A stretch of 64,000 nucleotides of DNA from Enoplolaimus lenunculus. Taxonomy: Eukaryota > Nematoda > Enoplea > Enoplida > Thoracostomopsidae. The position numbers were made by a program, and so were the translations under genes. The DNA lies in NCBI GenBank assembly GCA_030248215.1, contig JASANG010002802.1, forward strand, positions 124,001 through 188,000. Direction: 5' to 3'. Positions 27,601 through 42,600 of this stretch are shown here, in pieces. Within the stretch, counting starts at the first letter, position 1, and every line of letters starts with the position of its first letter. The notes under the pieces were generated by a model. It searched no databases. It saw only the letters and a program-made list of their open reading frames with translations, and was not told where the DNA came from.

Positions 27601-30600
27601 ATTGCGCTATTTTTACGCTGAAAATTAATTATAAAACACGTATATCTGCAATTGTGGAAAATGGAATAAAAATTGTGAAATTCATCAGAAATCTTAAAAA
27701 ATTCGGTACATCAGCCATTTTTTTTCAAAAATTAAGAAATCCAGTGAATATTCGTTCGTTTCAGTTGCGTTGCCAGAAAAATAAAACATCTTTGAAGCTT
27801 TTATACTTCAATATCCGTTTTCTGTTTCTGTTATCTCGATCCCTATTCGTTTCCATATTGTTACTATTCGTGTACAGCCTGTTCGCTGGTATGTTTGTCA
27901 AAATCATAGCGTTAACGTTGTAGTTGAACAAACCTGTCGACGTATAAGACTCGAGCTGTCCTTTCAAATCAGTTATTAGCTGTTGCAAACCACGCGTTTT
28001 TATCGCACCTTCACACTGTTGAGTGAATCGTATACATTCTGATAGACAAAGCACCTTAAACAATATTAAACAATGCCATTTTCAGTGAGGCCCATTTACG
28101 TCCAGCGTCAAGCTCGTATACCTTACAGGCGTTGGTAAACGCGTTTAACTCAAGCGTCCAGAGTTCGAATCCCAGCTTGATATCAGGTCTCAAATAGAAT
28201 AGAAAATAACATTCTTGCAGGAATCGGTTAAAAATGTAAATAACTTATTTTGTTACAAATAAAATTTACAGCATCCATGCTGTACCTGAAACTCAGTCAT
28301 CAAGCTAAAAAAAAGAGAAAAAACCGAGAAAAGAAAAAAAGAAAAAGAGGGAGAAAAAAAAAACACGAGCGGACCCCGCAGCCTCAGTGGCAATAGCAAA
28401 TATCTCCCGTCTGAGAATAACGTAAATATGATTTGTATAGAAAATATTTATGTAATGAAAGGATTAACTGAGGGCGAACTATGAGCATACCTGAGATGGA
28501 AATTTCGCAGGATTCATGGACGTTTCAGCATTTTTGACGCAATCAACCAAAGAACGACGCAGTGTTGATTTCATTTCGTTTGAGAGTTGGCTCAGCCATA
28601 CCTTAAAACAGAGAAATAGAGCGATATCAATGATTAATTTTCAATCAAAGTTTTGTGTTTTACTGTTCCGTGGCGAATCCAGAAACTTTAGACGCGAGCA
28701 AGCGATGTATAATATCAAAAACTGTTGCGAGCGAGAAGCCACACGCAATTTCTGCATTAAAAATTGTAATACATCATTTTAGTTTTGATTTTTGTTGGGG
28801 GATCCTTAGACTCGCCAGAGGTAGCTTTAGAAACAAAATTAATTGGCAGTGAGAATTTGTCAATTTAGCTATTTGTTGATAAACATGCGTACATCTTACA
28901 GGTATGCAAAAATTGAAATATAGTTTATGTAAATATTTTTAAAGACGCCCGACAACATTGATTCTTTCTCACATGAATATTTTCAATTTTACCTGAGACG
29001 TAATTTTGAGGATTCGAAATTCGTCTCACAGCATAATGCGTTACGATGACCACTGAGTTATACTAAATTGAAGTTCGAGCCTGAATTTGATAATTTACAC
29101 TACGTATATACGCTAGAATTGGTAGACTGAGTAGTTTGTGAACTGGTCGTATAGTATTTGTATTTAGTTTCTCATAGTATACTCTATGACGGAAAAGGTT
29201 AACCGATATCAGAATTCTAACAACTATGTTTAAAATTGTGATATGGTGTATGCAAATCATTGTAGAGGATGCATTTACTTCTACTTGAGGTACAACATTA
29301 ACTGGCCGTCCCAGCTGCACAATTTCCCCATCGGCCGACACCATTGCTCGAATGCTTCGTTGAGCGTCATCAAATTGAACTGAATGAATGCCGGCGAAAA
29401 GTTTTTTCAAATGATTTTGAATAACAGATGGATTTGTTGACTGACCGAGTATTTCGAGCAGATCTTCATCGCCCAAAAAATAGAATCGTGGGAACGCGGA
29501 ACGCTTTTCCTGGAAGCAAAATATTAGTTGGATTGAAGATGCACCGCTTCAGTCGAGCAGTTACTAACTCTATTTAACTAATCAGAAAACAAAGTTAAGT
29601 TTAAAGGCTTCATGTTTCTACAAAAGTGGATTTTTCAGTCCAGCTGTTCATCTCACGAGAAGTCAATATTGGAAGTCACAAATAGTACTAATTTATCTGA
29701 CAAGCAAAAATCTTGATTGAAACCTTCAAACTTATGCGGGATTCACGTTATAACTGGGGCAGTCGGACCACGTTTTGTCACATGTTGATTCGACATCAAC
29801 ACCAAAGTTTGTTACCATCATACCATATGAACAGACGAAAGTCGAATATCATATTATACCAGTCGTAGTGGGACTACATTTATTGAGCGAAGCTCGAACG
29901 CACGTAAGCAATTAAGCTAATATGCAAATTAGCTGTTAGCTAACTATTCAATTATCGGTTTCGGATGTTTGTAAACTGTTTATTCAAATTCCTCGCACCC
30001 AAAAACCCTCCAGCCACTGTAATAATTTTTGGAATAAGTTAAAAAGTTCTAATTTTGTTTTGTCAATTAAGCTAATATGCAAATTAGTTATTAGCTAACT
30101 ATTCAATTATCGGTTTTGGAGGTTTGTAAACAATTTATTCAGATTCTTCGCACCAAAAACCTTCAGTAAACCCTAATAATTATTGAAATAATTTAAAAAG
30201 TCCTAGTTTTGTCTCGTTAATTAAACTAATATGCAAATTAGCTATTAGCTAACTATTCAATTATCCGTTTTGGATGTTTGTAAACTATTTAATCAAATTC
30301 CTCGCACCAAAAAACCCTATAGTGTTGAAATTATATTGCTTTTAACCTTAATAATTAGTGAAATATTGTAAAAAGTTATTTAGGCTTATAAACTATGCTA
30401 ATATGCAAATTATCTATTAGCTAACTGCTCAATTATCGGTTTTGGAGGTTTGTAAACAGTCTACGCAGATTCCTCGCACTCAAAAACCCTTTAATGCTAA
30501 AATTAGATTGCTTCTAACTGTAATAATTAGTGAAATATTGTGGAAAGTCCTAATTTAGGCTTAATTAATTATGCAAATTAGCCTGTAGCTAATAAACGGC

Positions 30601-33600
30601 TTAAAATTTTAAAACCCTAATGCGAGGTTAACACCCCAGGATAATTGGCTTTAAAAAAAGTTTATTAAAATCGGTCCAGCGGTTCCTGAGATTCTTTTCA
30701 GACGGACGGACGGACATCCACCTTTCGACCCCCAAGTACAAAACATAAAACGCTTTGCGAAACTCCGAGCTTCGCTCGGAGTTTCGCTTCGCTCAATTTC
30801 TCTCAGTGAGTGGAATCTGACTCTGGCGGAGTCGAATTTAACTCAGTTTGTGTAGTCCGGAAAAGCCTTTTTCGAAGAAAGTCGATTTGACTCACTATTT
30901 TTTGCAGTGTATACAAAGCACTTGTACGCAGGTTATCTCAACATACAAGTGTTCGAATGTCACGTGATACTAACAGGCAAATTGGTGAGCATCATGTGAT
31001 ATTCCAAATTAACAGCATGTATGATATGATATTCAGCAAGACGAATTTGAGCATATTTTACAATAAAGTTCAAGTGTATCATACAATATTTCATTATTTA
31101 GTTTAAAACGTATCATAAGACAATATGAAAAAATTTGGATATACACGCCAAAATTTGAAATTTCCCGCCAAAATTTGAATGTTCCCGCAATAATTTGAGT
31201 TTTCACCCAAAAATAATTTTCCCCAATTTTTGATTCTTTCAAAAATTTACGTGGTGATTATCACTGCTCATTTACCTCCAAAAATTCATTTAACGCTTTC
31301 TGGCAACGTTGTAGTTGATCCAACATCGTATTTAACGTTGTTCGCAGTCCCACTTTTGACGCCAGTGAAACGACACGGCTGTCACGGTTGACGTCTGCCA
31401 TAATTGACCTAAACAACAAAAATAAAATGAAACCTGTTCCGGATACTGCAACAATAAAATATAACAAAACAAAGTAATAAAACAGGGTCTAAAGCTTTAA
31501 ATCTACATATACTCATATTGGAACAAAAAATATTCAAAAGTATCGCATATCCAGTGACATGGGCCCTATGTGGTACAAATTGCGAAATTATTACCAAGCT
31601 GAGGCTTTGTTATACAAATCTCAAAACTTTTTATTGTCAACCAGTCGTAGTGGGACTACATTTATTGAGCGAAGCTCGAACACACGTAAGCAATTAAGGC
31701 AATATGCAAATTAGTTATTAGCTAACTATTCATTTATCGCTTTTGGAGTTTGTAAGCAATTTCATCAGTTCCTCGCACTCAAAAACCCTTCAACCACCCT
31801 AATAATTATTGGAATAATTATAAAAAGTCCTAATTTTGTCTTGTCAATTAAGCTAATATGCAAATTAGCTATTAGCTAACTATTCAATTATCGGTTTTGG
31901 AGGTTTGTAAACTATTTATTCAAATTCCTCGCACCTAAAAACCCTTTAGTGTTGAAATTATATTGCTTTTAACCTTAATAATTAGTGAAATATTGTAAAA
32001 AGTCCTAATTTAGGCTTATAAAATATGCTAATATGCAAATTATTTATAAGCTAACTGCTCAATTATCGGTTTTTAAGATTTTAAAACAGTCTACGCAGAT
32101 TCCTCGCACCACAAAACCCTTTAATGCTAAAATTAGCTTGCTTCTAACTGTAACAATTAGTGAAATATTGTGGAAAGTTCTAATTTAGGCTTAATTACTT
32201 ATGCAAATTAGCCTGTAGCTAATAAACGGCCTAAAAGGTTTTGAAACCCCACTGCGATGTTAACACCCCAGGATAATTGGCTTTCAAACAAAAAAAAGTT
32301 TATCAAAATCGGTTCAGCCGTTCCTGATATTCGTTTCGGACGGACAGACGGACAGACGGACGGACGGACATCCACCTTTCGACCCCCAAGTACAAAACAT
32401 AAAACGCTTCGCGAAACTCCGAGCTTCGCTCGGAGTTTTGCTTCGCTCAATTAATTTAATTACGATTTGAAATACTTAAATGTTAAATATCCAAATACTG
32501 TTTGCATTTCATTGCTAGAGGTAGATACAAGGTGAGATTTGTTGCTTCAACCTACAAACGTGCCGCTTTTGTACTGTTTCTTACCGAAATTCTTGATCAA
32601 CACGTTGGAATCGCGACTGTTCTTGCGGCAACGATCCGCGACCAAATATCGGTTCCAAGTAAACCCATTTTCGTTGTATCTCATTTAACGAATGCAAATA
32701 TTCGTCTAAGCTTGTCAGTCGGGTTTCCCAAATTTCAGATTTGTCCGCAAATTGTGTGAAAAAAGGTGAATCTTTCAGCGACGAGAGTAGCGATTGATTA
32801 TCGCCGACCTTTAAAATTAAATTAAAATTTTAAAAAATAATTAAAATAAAAATTTTGCTAATGATTTTAATCAGTACCGTATCTAAGAAGAAAAACTTGC
32901 AGCCTCCTCATACCAGACCTATGGTATTGAAAATTGTCGCACAATTGCGTCAGTCGGTTTTAGCAGGCACCGGGAACAGAGATGTCTCAGTATTGCAAGA
33001 AAAATAAGCAGGCGCCACTAATACGTACAACAGTTTACCAAAAGTAAAGTTACGGGTTGGAATTTGAATCATTTCATGCGAAAATGTACTGGCTTTTCGC
33101 TCGCTTTGCTAGCACACTTTTTAGTTTACTCAGCGCCTTTTTTACTCTTAATTGCCTACTGAAAATCGGACACGTCAGCGGACCAAAACAAATCGAAACT
33201 TCAGCACCCATACTGGTCATCCCTATAAAAACATCGTTGTCAAGCCCCAAAAAAATTAATCCCGCATTTCTGGCGTTTACCGTAAAAATCAAAGTTTATA
33301 AATAATAATGTTTATAAAGCAGGCAATCAAAAACTATACCTGATTCACCATATCCTTCCAATCCTTAATGAGCATCACAACTTTATCGTGTGTATCTTTA
33401 TATTCGACCAAAGTAAACACAGCGCTCGCTCCCCATAACTCGAGTTCTCGTAACGCCTCGCGGATTGTTACTTCGCCTTGAGCACGAGCGTTTATATCCT
33501 GAAAAATTTCAAATATCAATTTCCTAAAGGACCAATGAATTCAGCGTTGGATTAACAATAACGCAGATGATGCACGAACGTTTTAAGGCCAAAATCCAGG

Positions 33601-36600
33601 TCATTACGGACAGACCAAAGATCCTTTGTGGTGTGTAACAACAAGAGTTGTCCAATGTTTTTCGAATTTGCAAAATTTTGTACTTAAAAATAGTAAGGTA
33701 AGGTATATACCTCCTACATTATTTATAATTTTTATTTTCTTATAAATATTTTTCCTGGGAATTGTTTATTATCAAAACTCCTGACTTTTGCCTTCGAAAA
33801 ACTCTTTTTGTGGAATAGGTAACATATCTTTAGCTGAAAAAAATGTTATTTGTACTGGCCCTATTCAAAAATATTCAATTTCGCTTTGAAGCCACTGCGG
33901 AGTTTTTAATCTATCATCGAAACGCTTAATTGACGTCATCGCGAACTGGCATGTTTTCAGTCAGTTTGCGTCAAGGGCTGCCCATCTTTCATAATATGTG
34001 ACAAATATAAAACAACTTCTACTGCAAACATATACTAACCTTAAGTTCTTGAGAATTTGCAATAATTGCTGGTGCAACGGCCAATAAATCTCCAAATGTT
34101 AAATTTTCAAGGGTTTTGCCTTTTACGATCCCCAACAGCCTAAATACATCAAGCCAATGATCTTGCGATAGCGCTTCACCGCGGCAATATTTCAGATGTG
34201 GTATCAGCTCCTAAAATGAAAAGTTCAGTTTTCAAATTTACAACAATTCGCCGCCGGACAGAACTTCGCTCGACAGTGTCGACAGTCTAAGTCTAAGCCT
34301 AAAGCGTTAGCATAGGCCGAGATCCTAAGCCTAAACTTGCCGAAAGCCTGAGCATAATGATTTGCGTCAAATTGTCGAGTCAGCGATATTTCGGATTACA
34401 GCGACGGAGTGTCGTGATGTCTGGGTTTTTATATTAAAACAGTTAATTTCTAAGCAGGGTACGTTAACATCCTATGCATCGTCTGAAAAAGATACAGGTT
34501 TTTCAAATATACCGTGTCAGATACCAGTCCGTACCAGTCTCGAAATGTTTTTAATCTGTTGTAGATGTACAACTATGCTAAACACTTTTGAAAATTGCAT
34601 CTGCTTTTTCGACAGTCAATTATTAACACTTGCATCAGAAGTCGTATTCTCAAATGTGTGTAGCATCTATTGCTAGTTTACTATTAGGTTTTCAAATAAA
34701 CGAACTTTGAGCAGTGGGAAATTTTAAAATTTACACGAGTGTAGAGCAAATTAAATGAATATCTGATTGGTTTGATTTCTGGCGCGTAGCAAAAATTTTG
34801 AATTGCGAGGAGTTTATGCAATGATAAATTCAACAAAGGTTGAGTGTTAAGAAATCGCGACCGTTGCGATCGGCAAGCTTAATACCATTTTAAAATTGTA
34901 CCGAATGCGAAATTTATGTTTTGTGTCGGTTCGAAATTGTGATAGGATCTCTATATCCTCCCGATACGCCGTTACAACGGATATCAATCTATGAAGAAAA
35001 TCTCGCGAGCCAAGCTAGCATAAAGCTAGACGTAATTTCAGTACTAATCGATTTGAAACAGTCGCGAAGGGTTTCTTGGTTCGTCGATTAAAAGGTTTGT
35101 AAACATATCAGACAATAGGAATAGCATTGTGCGTACAGGTGCCACTTACTTGTCGCGCTGTGCCGTCTGACACCGTGTTTCACCGTGCGTGTAACGTACA
35201 CGAATTTCGTGTAGTAACGGACGGCAGTTACACCGTCCTACACTGCACAGTGACCGACCAGAGGCAGATCGCGATGGAGGCCAGTATGGTTGCAGCCTAT
35301 GGGCTCGCGCGTTGGAGGATTCGTGACGAATGGGTCAAAAATGAGAATTTTGAATAATAAAACATATTGGGGGCCCTGCACCGCAAAACAAATCGGCCTC
35401 AGGACCTGGTTAGGTCATGATCCGCCCATGTGAAGGACGTTGGTGGACGGCGACGAGTAGCGCCGGATTACACCAAATTTTTAAATTAAAATTAAACGCC
35501 ACCCTGTTTCTTGCATAGAATAAGCATACCTTAAATGTGGCAACATCTTTTTCAAGCCGTACGCTCATGTGCGTCTTCGTCGTTGAGTTGAGAGTTTCGG
35601 TCCAATTGGCCAAGAACTCATCGAATAAGTACGTTTTGCTTCTGAAAACATCATTATATTGCATAATTCTATCGAGTGCCCCATGACTGGGCAGCACAAC
35701 TGTTAGGAACCACTAGTGGATGCAAAAATTTCTGAATGGAGGCTTCCACTATATACAATAGTAAAAAAACCTTGTTAGCGAACCGAACGAGAAGACAAAC
35801 GCAATTTCAATACTAAATAATAATACAAAATTAGGTTTTGATGCTTTCTAGGGAAAATGACCTTGGTGACCACCCATAGATCCGTCAGTGTTAGGGTTTG
35901 CACATAGGCCGTAAGCATTTTTTCTAAACGGAAATTTAAACTTAATATAAAATCATATATAATTGTTAAAAATACCTAAATGTTATCCAATCTTGATTCG
36001 CCAATTCGTCAAGTGCGGTATTGAATTGTTCAAATAGAATCCAGTTGGCTTCATATTCAGATAAATCGTTTGAAATTTCATCCATCAATGGGATTTCAGG
36101 CGATTGTAAATCGAAATGTTCACAGTCTATCCTAAACTCAAATAAAATATAGTCTCTGATCTAATCCTAAATTGTGAAACTTGACGACCCTAAAAATAAC
36201 ATGAGCCTATTAGTTTTACAACTTTTGCAAAAAATATGTACGTATTTACAAGCACAAATATACAATTATAATATATTTTCAAACATTATACTTTATTTGG
36301 TCAAATTTTTCTTGAATCTCGTTAAACTCTTGTCGTTTGTCTTTAATGAATGCGACCGCTTCGACAATTTTCGTTCGATCCAAATCCAAAACATCTGAAT
36401 TCGGTTTGAACTGATGCCAACGAGCGGCAAACTTTTCAATCTCTTGGTTAAACGTTGAAATTCGACTGGAAACGTTTTTCTTTAATACGTCAACCTGAAT
36501 TGTGATAAACAACAGTCAACAAAAATTTAGAATTAAACGTAGTCAAACTGGGTGGGTTGTTGGATATTGGTCAAAAATTCAGGAATTTTTATAGATCACA

Positions 36601-39600
36601 TCGGTCATGCATCAACCCATTCCCTATTGGTTGTCAGTATATATTGAAGAAATTGCTCAACACTTGAGCAACACTTGATGTTTCATATTTCTCATTCAAT
36701 GATTGTAACTGGATTAGCAGTGTCATGAAAAAGCATCAAGGAACGTTTAGCTTCTAGTACTGGTTATGCAGTGAAACAAATAGCTCTACTGAGAATTGCG
36801 AAATGCGCATTTATAGAAACCTTCAACCTTTAAACGTGTTTATTTTCTCACTAAGGTCAAAAATGAACTAAAGTCAAAGGTGACGCCTAGTTTGGCGTAG
36901 TATATCAGAATATTGACCATCAGAATACCGAAAATAAGCAATTATCTCGTCATACAATGCTTGCGTAAAATACAACTATCGATGTCAACAAAAAGCGTTA
37001 AGGCGAATTTGGTTCGATTTTGTAAAAAATTTAAATGTACATTCTCATGGGGAAACAGCTGATTTTATTAACAAGTTTTAAGTGAATGGATTCCAAGCTA
37101 ACCTTTCCAGTAAAACACCTCCAACCATATTGGCCAATAATGTTCGGCGATGTATTTCCAGATCATATAGAACGACTTTTCGGGTCTAATTACTTTCCTT
37201 TAATAAGCAATGCAAAGCGTATCCTATATTGCTCAAGTACTAAGAATTTTTTCTAGTTTCAACTGATTTGCCAAGCTCTCGAATATAATCCACTGGTCTA
37301 AACTATGAAAATCTATATTGGTTCAAAGAATCTGTTTTCGAAGTTAATTTTTTGTATGAAACCAAGCGTTGGGGAGAAACCAGCCCTTGGAATGAAACCA
37401 ACTATTGAGGTGAAACCAGCCGTTGGAATGTTGGAATGAAGCTAATAAGCGTTGGGTGCAAATCCAAACGTTGGAATGAAACCAATCGTTGGAGAGAAGC
37501 CAACCGTTGGGATGAAACCAACTATTGTGGTGAAACCAACTGGTAGAATGAAACCAGGGGTTGGGAGCAAATCCCAACGTTGTGATGAAGCCAAGCGTTG
37601 GGGTGAAACCACTAAACCAGCTATTGGGGTGAACCAACCGTTGGGTACAACAAACCATTGGGGTTAAACCAAAATCTTGGGATGACGCGAAGCGTTGGCG
37701 TGAAACCAAACGTTGGATGAAGCCAACCACTGGTATGAAGCCAACCAGTGGGATGAAACCAAAAACCAAGCGCTGGATGAAACCAGGCATTGGGATGAAG
37801 CCAACCGTTGAGGCGGAAACCAATCATTTGGCTGAAACCAACCGATGAGGCAAACTAAATACTGGGGTGAAGTCAACAGCTTGGATTATATTAAACGTTG
37901 GTGTGAAACCAAGCGTTGGAGTCAAACTAACATTTGGAGTAGAACGAAGCGTTGAGAATAAGCCAAACATTTTGGTGAAGCCACCCGTTTTGGTGAAACC
38001 TACCGTTTTGGTGCAACCAGCCGTTTTGGTGAAACCAACCGTTTAAACCAAGCTTTAAACTTACGGCCAGAATTGTATTAACATAGCAATTTTAAAAAAC
38101 AAGCACACAGACTGAAATGTAAACTGAAATCTCAATCCCGAACCACTTTGTAATCTCCGTATAATATAAAAGTGCAACTAGTGCACCGCTCAACACTGAA
38201 AGGTTCAAGTTAAAAATGTTCTAAAAACGTTGTTCTTTTTATTGCAAGTTAAACTGTTTGATAAAAATACAGGTACTGGCAACACAAAATGAACTGAGAA
38301 GTTGTTGCAAAAAAAGTGCCAATAGTTCATCGGTATACTTTTAAAGGGGCCGTAGCTTTTCTGGTGTGTGACTAAATTCTCCCCTGAATCCTGTTTGGCT
38401 ATGGACCCGAAAATCTAAACCTAAACTAAACTCAAGTTTTACGTCTTAGTTTAGAAATACTGCTAAACCTGTTCTTTGATCATCAGCTGATGTGAGTCCA
38501 GCATCAGCTCAAATTTGTCCCATTGTTGTTGCACTTGGCTCATTGAGTCAACGCCGTCGCCAGCAACTGTGCGCAAAAGGCGATTTTTGTTTTCGACTTT
38601 AACAAATATTGGTTTCAGCTGAAATTATATATAAAATTTGAAATTTTTAAAAGCCAGTTTGTGACTTTATTTACTTAATATTGCATCTAAATTGGTTTAC
38701 AAAATCTAAAGAGTTGAGCACCTTAAATTGTCGTTTTATTTTCGTGTATAAATAGTGTCAAATGTTTAATGAATTTTTTTAAATTACGTGAGCATTTGTG
38801 CTCGTCACAGTGTCGGATCCCAAAATTTCTAATACAAGGGCCGCTAGGGATATAATAGTGGCAAAAAACTCTCAAACGAAGCTAGCAAGAAGCAAAGCGT
38901 CGTATTAGTGCTAAATCTTAGTACAAAATCTTAGTTTGATACTTTTTATGGGGGGCTACGTTGGAGTGCCTTCGGCTTGGATCAGCCAATGCCTCGATAA
39001 CGCGTTAGTCACAGTGGTTGTTGGTATTAAAATATACAGATTTAAGGGATAGTCAGCTTATGTTTTGAAACACTTATATACGTTTAAAATATAATCGGTA
39101 AAATACCTGCAGCAACATTTGAAATCCAAACGCTATAATCATAATCAACATTCTCTCAGACCAATTCTCCACATACTGTAGTGACTCAAATAAGAAGGGG
39201 GTCTGATATGCCGCTTACGGACTCTTAGTAGGAACACGGACTCCTAATGATTGGGACTCACAATTGGATCCCTCAATTGTTGTTCCCTCCCATTTATTTT
39301 GGTCACCACAGTAAACAGCGGGGTGAGAAATCTTCACAGTTAGGTACGGGAGCAAAAAATAGCAAAACTGAAACCAACAATAACCTCTGTTGAATTTGCT
39401 GTTCCATCCTCCAAAGAAAGTGTGACCACGGGCCACTGAATCATAGCCCCTGACTTTAGTTTTCCTGTTTCCAATGCAGTATAGGGCAAATAGGCCTCTA
39501 CACGATTAGAGACGGGGAATACAAAATTATAAAGCTAAAACAAAATTAATTTAGGGTATGGAATTTCCAGGACTCAAATAGAGAGGCGAGAATCCTCTAA

Positions 39601-42600
39601 ACGATTATGGGAATTGCAAAAATCATAAGATTGAAACATTTTTTACCTCGGGTTTTGATTTTCCAAACTGATGATGTTTTGCGTTCGCTTCGGCAATTTC
39701 TTCAAGGGATTGCGGACGGCTGCTCAGCGTTGCTATAGCGTCGTTCAAAAACTCGTTCACGGTTGCAACGTCGGATTGAATTGAACGGCGAAGTGTGATC
39801 GTTAAACAATCGTACGTTTGTTGAAGTAAATCTTCAATTGATGCTTTGACTGGTGCCGTATTTACCGTGATACAGTCAAGTTTAATTGAACTGAAATGAC
39901 ATAGACACAAGTGTGTATACAATCGGTACGACATGGAGATATATCCCCTCCCGAAATCTCAGGGGAGACGACAAAATAAATACTTTTAACCGGTTTTAGA
40001 ATATTCTATTTTAGATCCTTGAGGTCAACAAACGTAGTTATTTCCTCAACAAAAGAAACCCTGGCTACGGTATTGGATGAAAAATGTGTGGTGCTTTTGT
40101 TGCATAGCGCAGTGTGAAAGCACGACACAATTTTATACTATGTGATTTGGCACGTATTAAAACTAAAAAGAACATTTCAGGGGCGAAGCGAGCGAGAATG
40201 TGGACGTAATTTGATTATTACATTTTATAGCAGTCACAAAACGTTCCTTGGTTCATGATTGAGGTCTAAACGCACAGAAAACTCTTGACTAAGCGGCTGT
40301 TCAACAGTCTCTGATTCGAAAGTTAAAAACCTATAGGAAACAGCTGGTTATAGGTGTTACATACATTTATGAATACAAAATATCGTTTGATGCAAACGAA
40401 AACAAAGGATAATTTGCACTTACTTTGGCAATTTTTCCAAATCACGCCCTTTAGTTTTGACCATTTTAAAGCTCGCTTCCCAGTCGTCAGCGGCTTTGAA
40501 ATTTTCTTCAATCACTTGTTCAAGATCGACTTGTCCCAACGCAATCCATTCCTAAAACACAATATTCGAGAAATAATTGCAATAAAATTTCAACAACAAC
40601 AACAACAACAACAAACAACGAACAACAACAACAACAAACAACAAATCAAAGTGTAAGTGATGCTTCCGGTGTCATGTGGCAGTAAATTTTGACGCGGGTA
40701 CACCACACAAAATATCCAATACAGCTTCAGTACTGAATCTTAACCCGATATTTTGGTGTTGATTTCTGTTTGGGGGAGGCGGGGAACGAGACTATCAGGA
40801 TGCCCCCCTTAGACCCATCAGTGACGAAACTTACCTGAAACTGATCGCCAACTTTGTTCAATTGTTCAAATAATTCATCAGCTTTAGCGTACAACCCATT
40901 AAATCGTGTTGTATTCCGTTCGATCATGATTGGAAAAATACTATGCTTCGACATCACGTCGTGAGCCCCTTTGAAATTGTTGGGTATGCTGAGAAATTTT
41001 TTCAGTTCACGAAAGTATTTCGCTCGAATTTCTTCGGCCGGTGGACGAAACTGGAGTTTTTGCTCTCTAAAAGTAACACAGAAATGAAAATGTCATAGTT
41101 TAAATTCGCAGAACAGGTAAAAAATTTGATATAGTGCTATTCAGGAACGAACCCTTGTATTTTTGCAGAATGATCGGATTTTGCAATTTTTTGCATATTT
41201 GAGCTTCTCACGATCTGCAACAAATATCTTACAATATACAAACAAAACAATCAGTGCACAGGCTCAGGCTCAGGAGAAAGCTTCCCTAAAGTTAAGGTTC
41301 AATTTTTGGCATAGGTTAGCTTTTACCTAAATCTCAGTATAATGTACATTTCTCTCACTGACTTATGCTCAGACTAAAGTATTGGAAAAGGTTACGTAAG
41401 ACTAAACCTTTGCCTCAACCTGAGCCTAACATGTACAAAAGCGGCCTATGGATAAACGACCATTCGCACGTATAAGTTTTTTGAGCGAGAACACGCAGCT
41501 GCAATTTGAAGCTGCAAGTTTTGTTCGTAAACATATTACAAAGCTTGTGGCTGCAAAAGCGTGCACATGTGAAGTTGCAGCAGCAAGTAATACATGCAAA
41601 AACTTGTATATGAAGTTGCACGTGCGAATTCTCGCTGAAAAAACTCGCACGTTCGAATGGGGCTTTAGCTTATAAAGCGTAAATGATGGCGAAGTGTACA
41701 AGAGCCACGAACCGAAAAATTAAATCAACTTTAATTTCGGACAAATTTTCATGCAGCGTTTCGATGCCACGAATATATTGATGCTCGAGGGTTTTGTACA
41801 GCTGGCGATCCCAGTGAGCCTTCCACGGTTTCATATTTGCCGGATTGAATCCCTAAAATTGTGTTCACGCAGCGCGAGAGTGAAGCAGGAACGCGTAGCA
41901 AACGTTTGACTTTTGGAACATTTCCGTACCGCAGCCAGATCAGCAATTTAGGGGCACTACGATCTCAGGAGGAGTATACTGAATTTTTTCACGTTTTATA
42001 AGCGGGGTTACAACCTGCACATTGGGATCAAAACTTTCTAGCGAGGTGAACCGCATTATACACCCTCTGTTTCCGGGCAGCGAGAGGAACGCCTTATGTG
42101 AAAATTGTTGTAACTCAAAGATCCATAAACTTGATCCAGAAACATTTACTGCAGAGAATGCTAAAAGTAAGTATTTTCTTGTTGTTTTAGAAATTTTTGA
42201 AAGAACATATATCCAATTATTTTCCTTGGGTTTTAAAAACATTCTTGTAACAAATAGCAACAAGTTATGCGGGGTTCACGTTATAACTGGGGCAGTCGGG
42301 TCACGTTTTGTCACATGTTGATTCGACATCAACATAAATTTTTGTTACCATCATATGATACGGATAAGCAAAAGTCGAATATCATGTGATACTGCTATAC
42401 AAAGCACGGATATTCATGTTATCTCAGCATACAAGTGTTCGAATGTCACGGGACATAATCAGACATATTGTTGAATATCATATGATATTCCAAATTAACA
42501 GCATATATGATATGATAATCAAAGACGGATTTGGAGTATCATATGATATTCCATTATGTAGTTTAAGAGGTATACAATCCGCTATAATTTTGAATATTTC

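Larger units (their letters stand above)
29735..31260. mobile_element. TNA-type TIR element, interrupted and lacking its right end
   Basis: The left end TGCGGGATTCACGTTATAAC follows TTA (29732-29734) and continues like 42268 until about 29857. Sequence collinear with 42268-43166 resumes near 30914 (TATACAAAGCAC) and runs to about 31210, including one TTTCCCGCC site. The right terminal repeat is not seen. The gap is filled by an octamer repeat and half a foldback MITE. Confidence 0.7.

Noticed and set aside
37344-37823. 159-codon minus-strand ORF rich in WFHPN
   Set aside because: Product of the 18-bp minisatellite; overlapping ORFs in other frames and strands show the same repetition.
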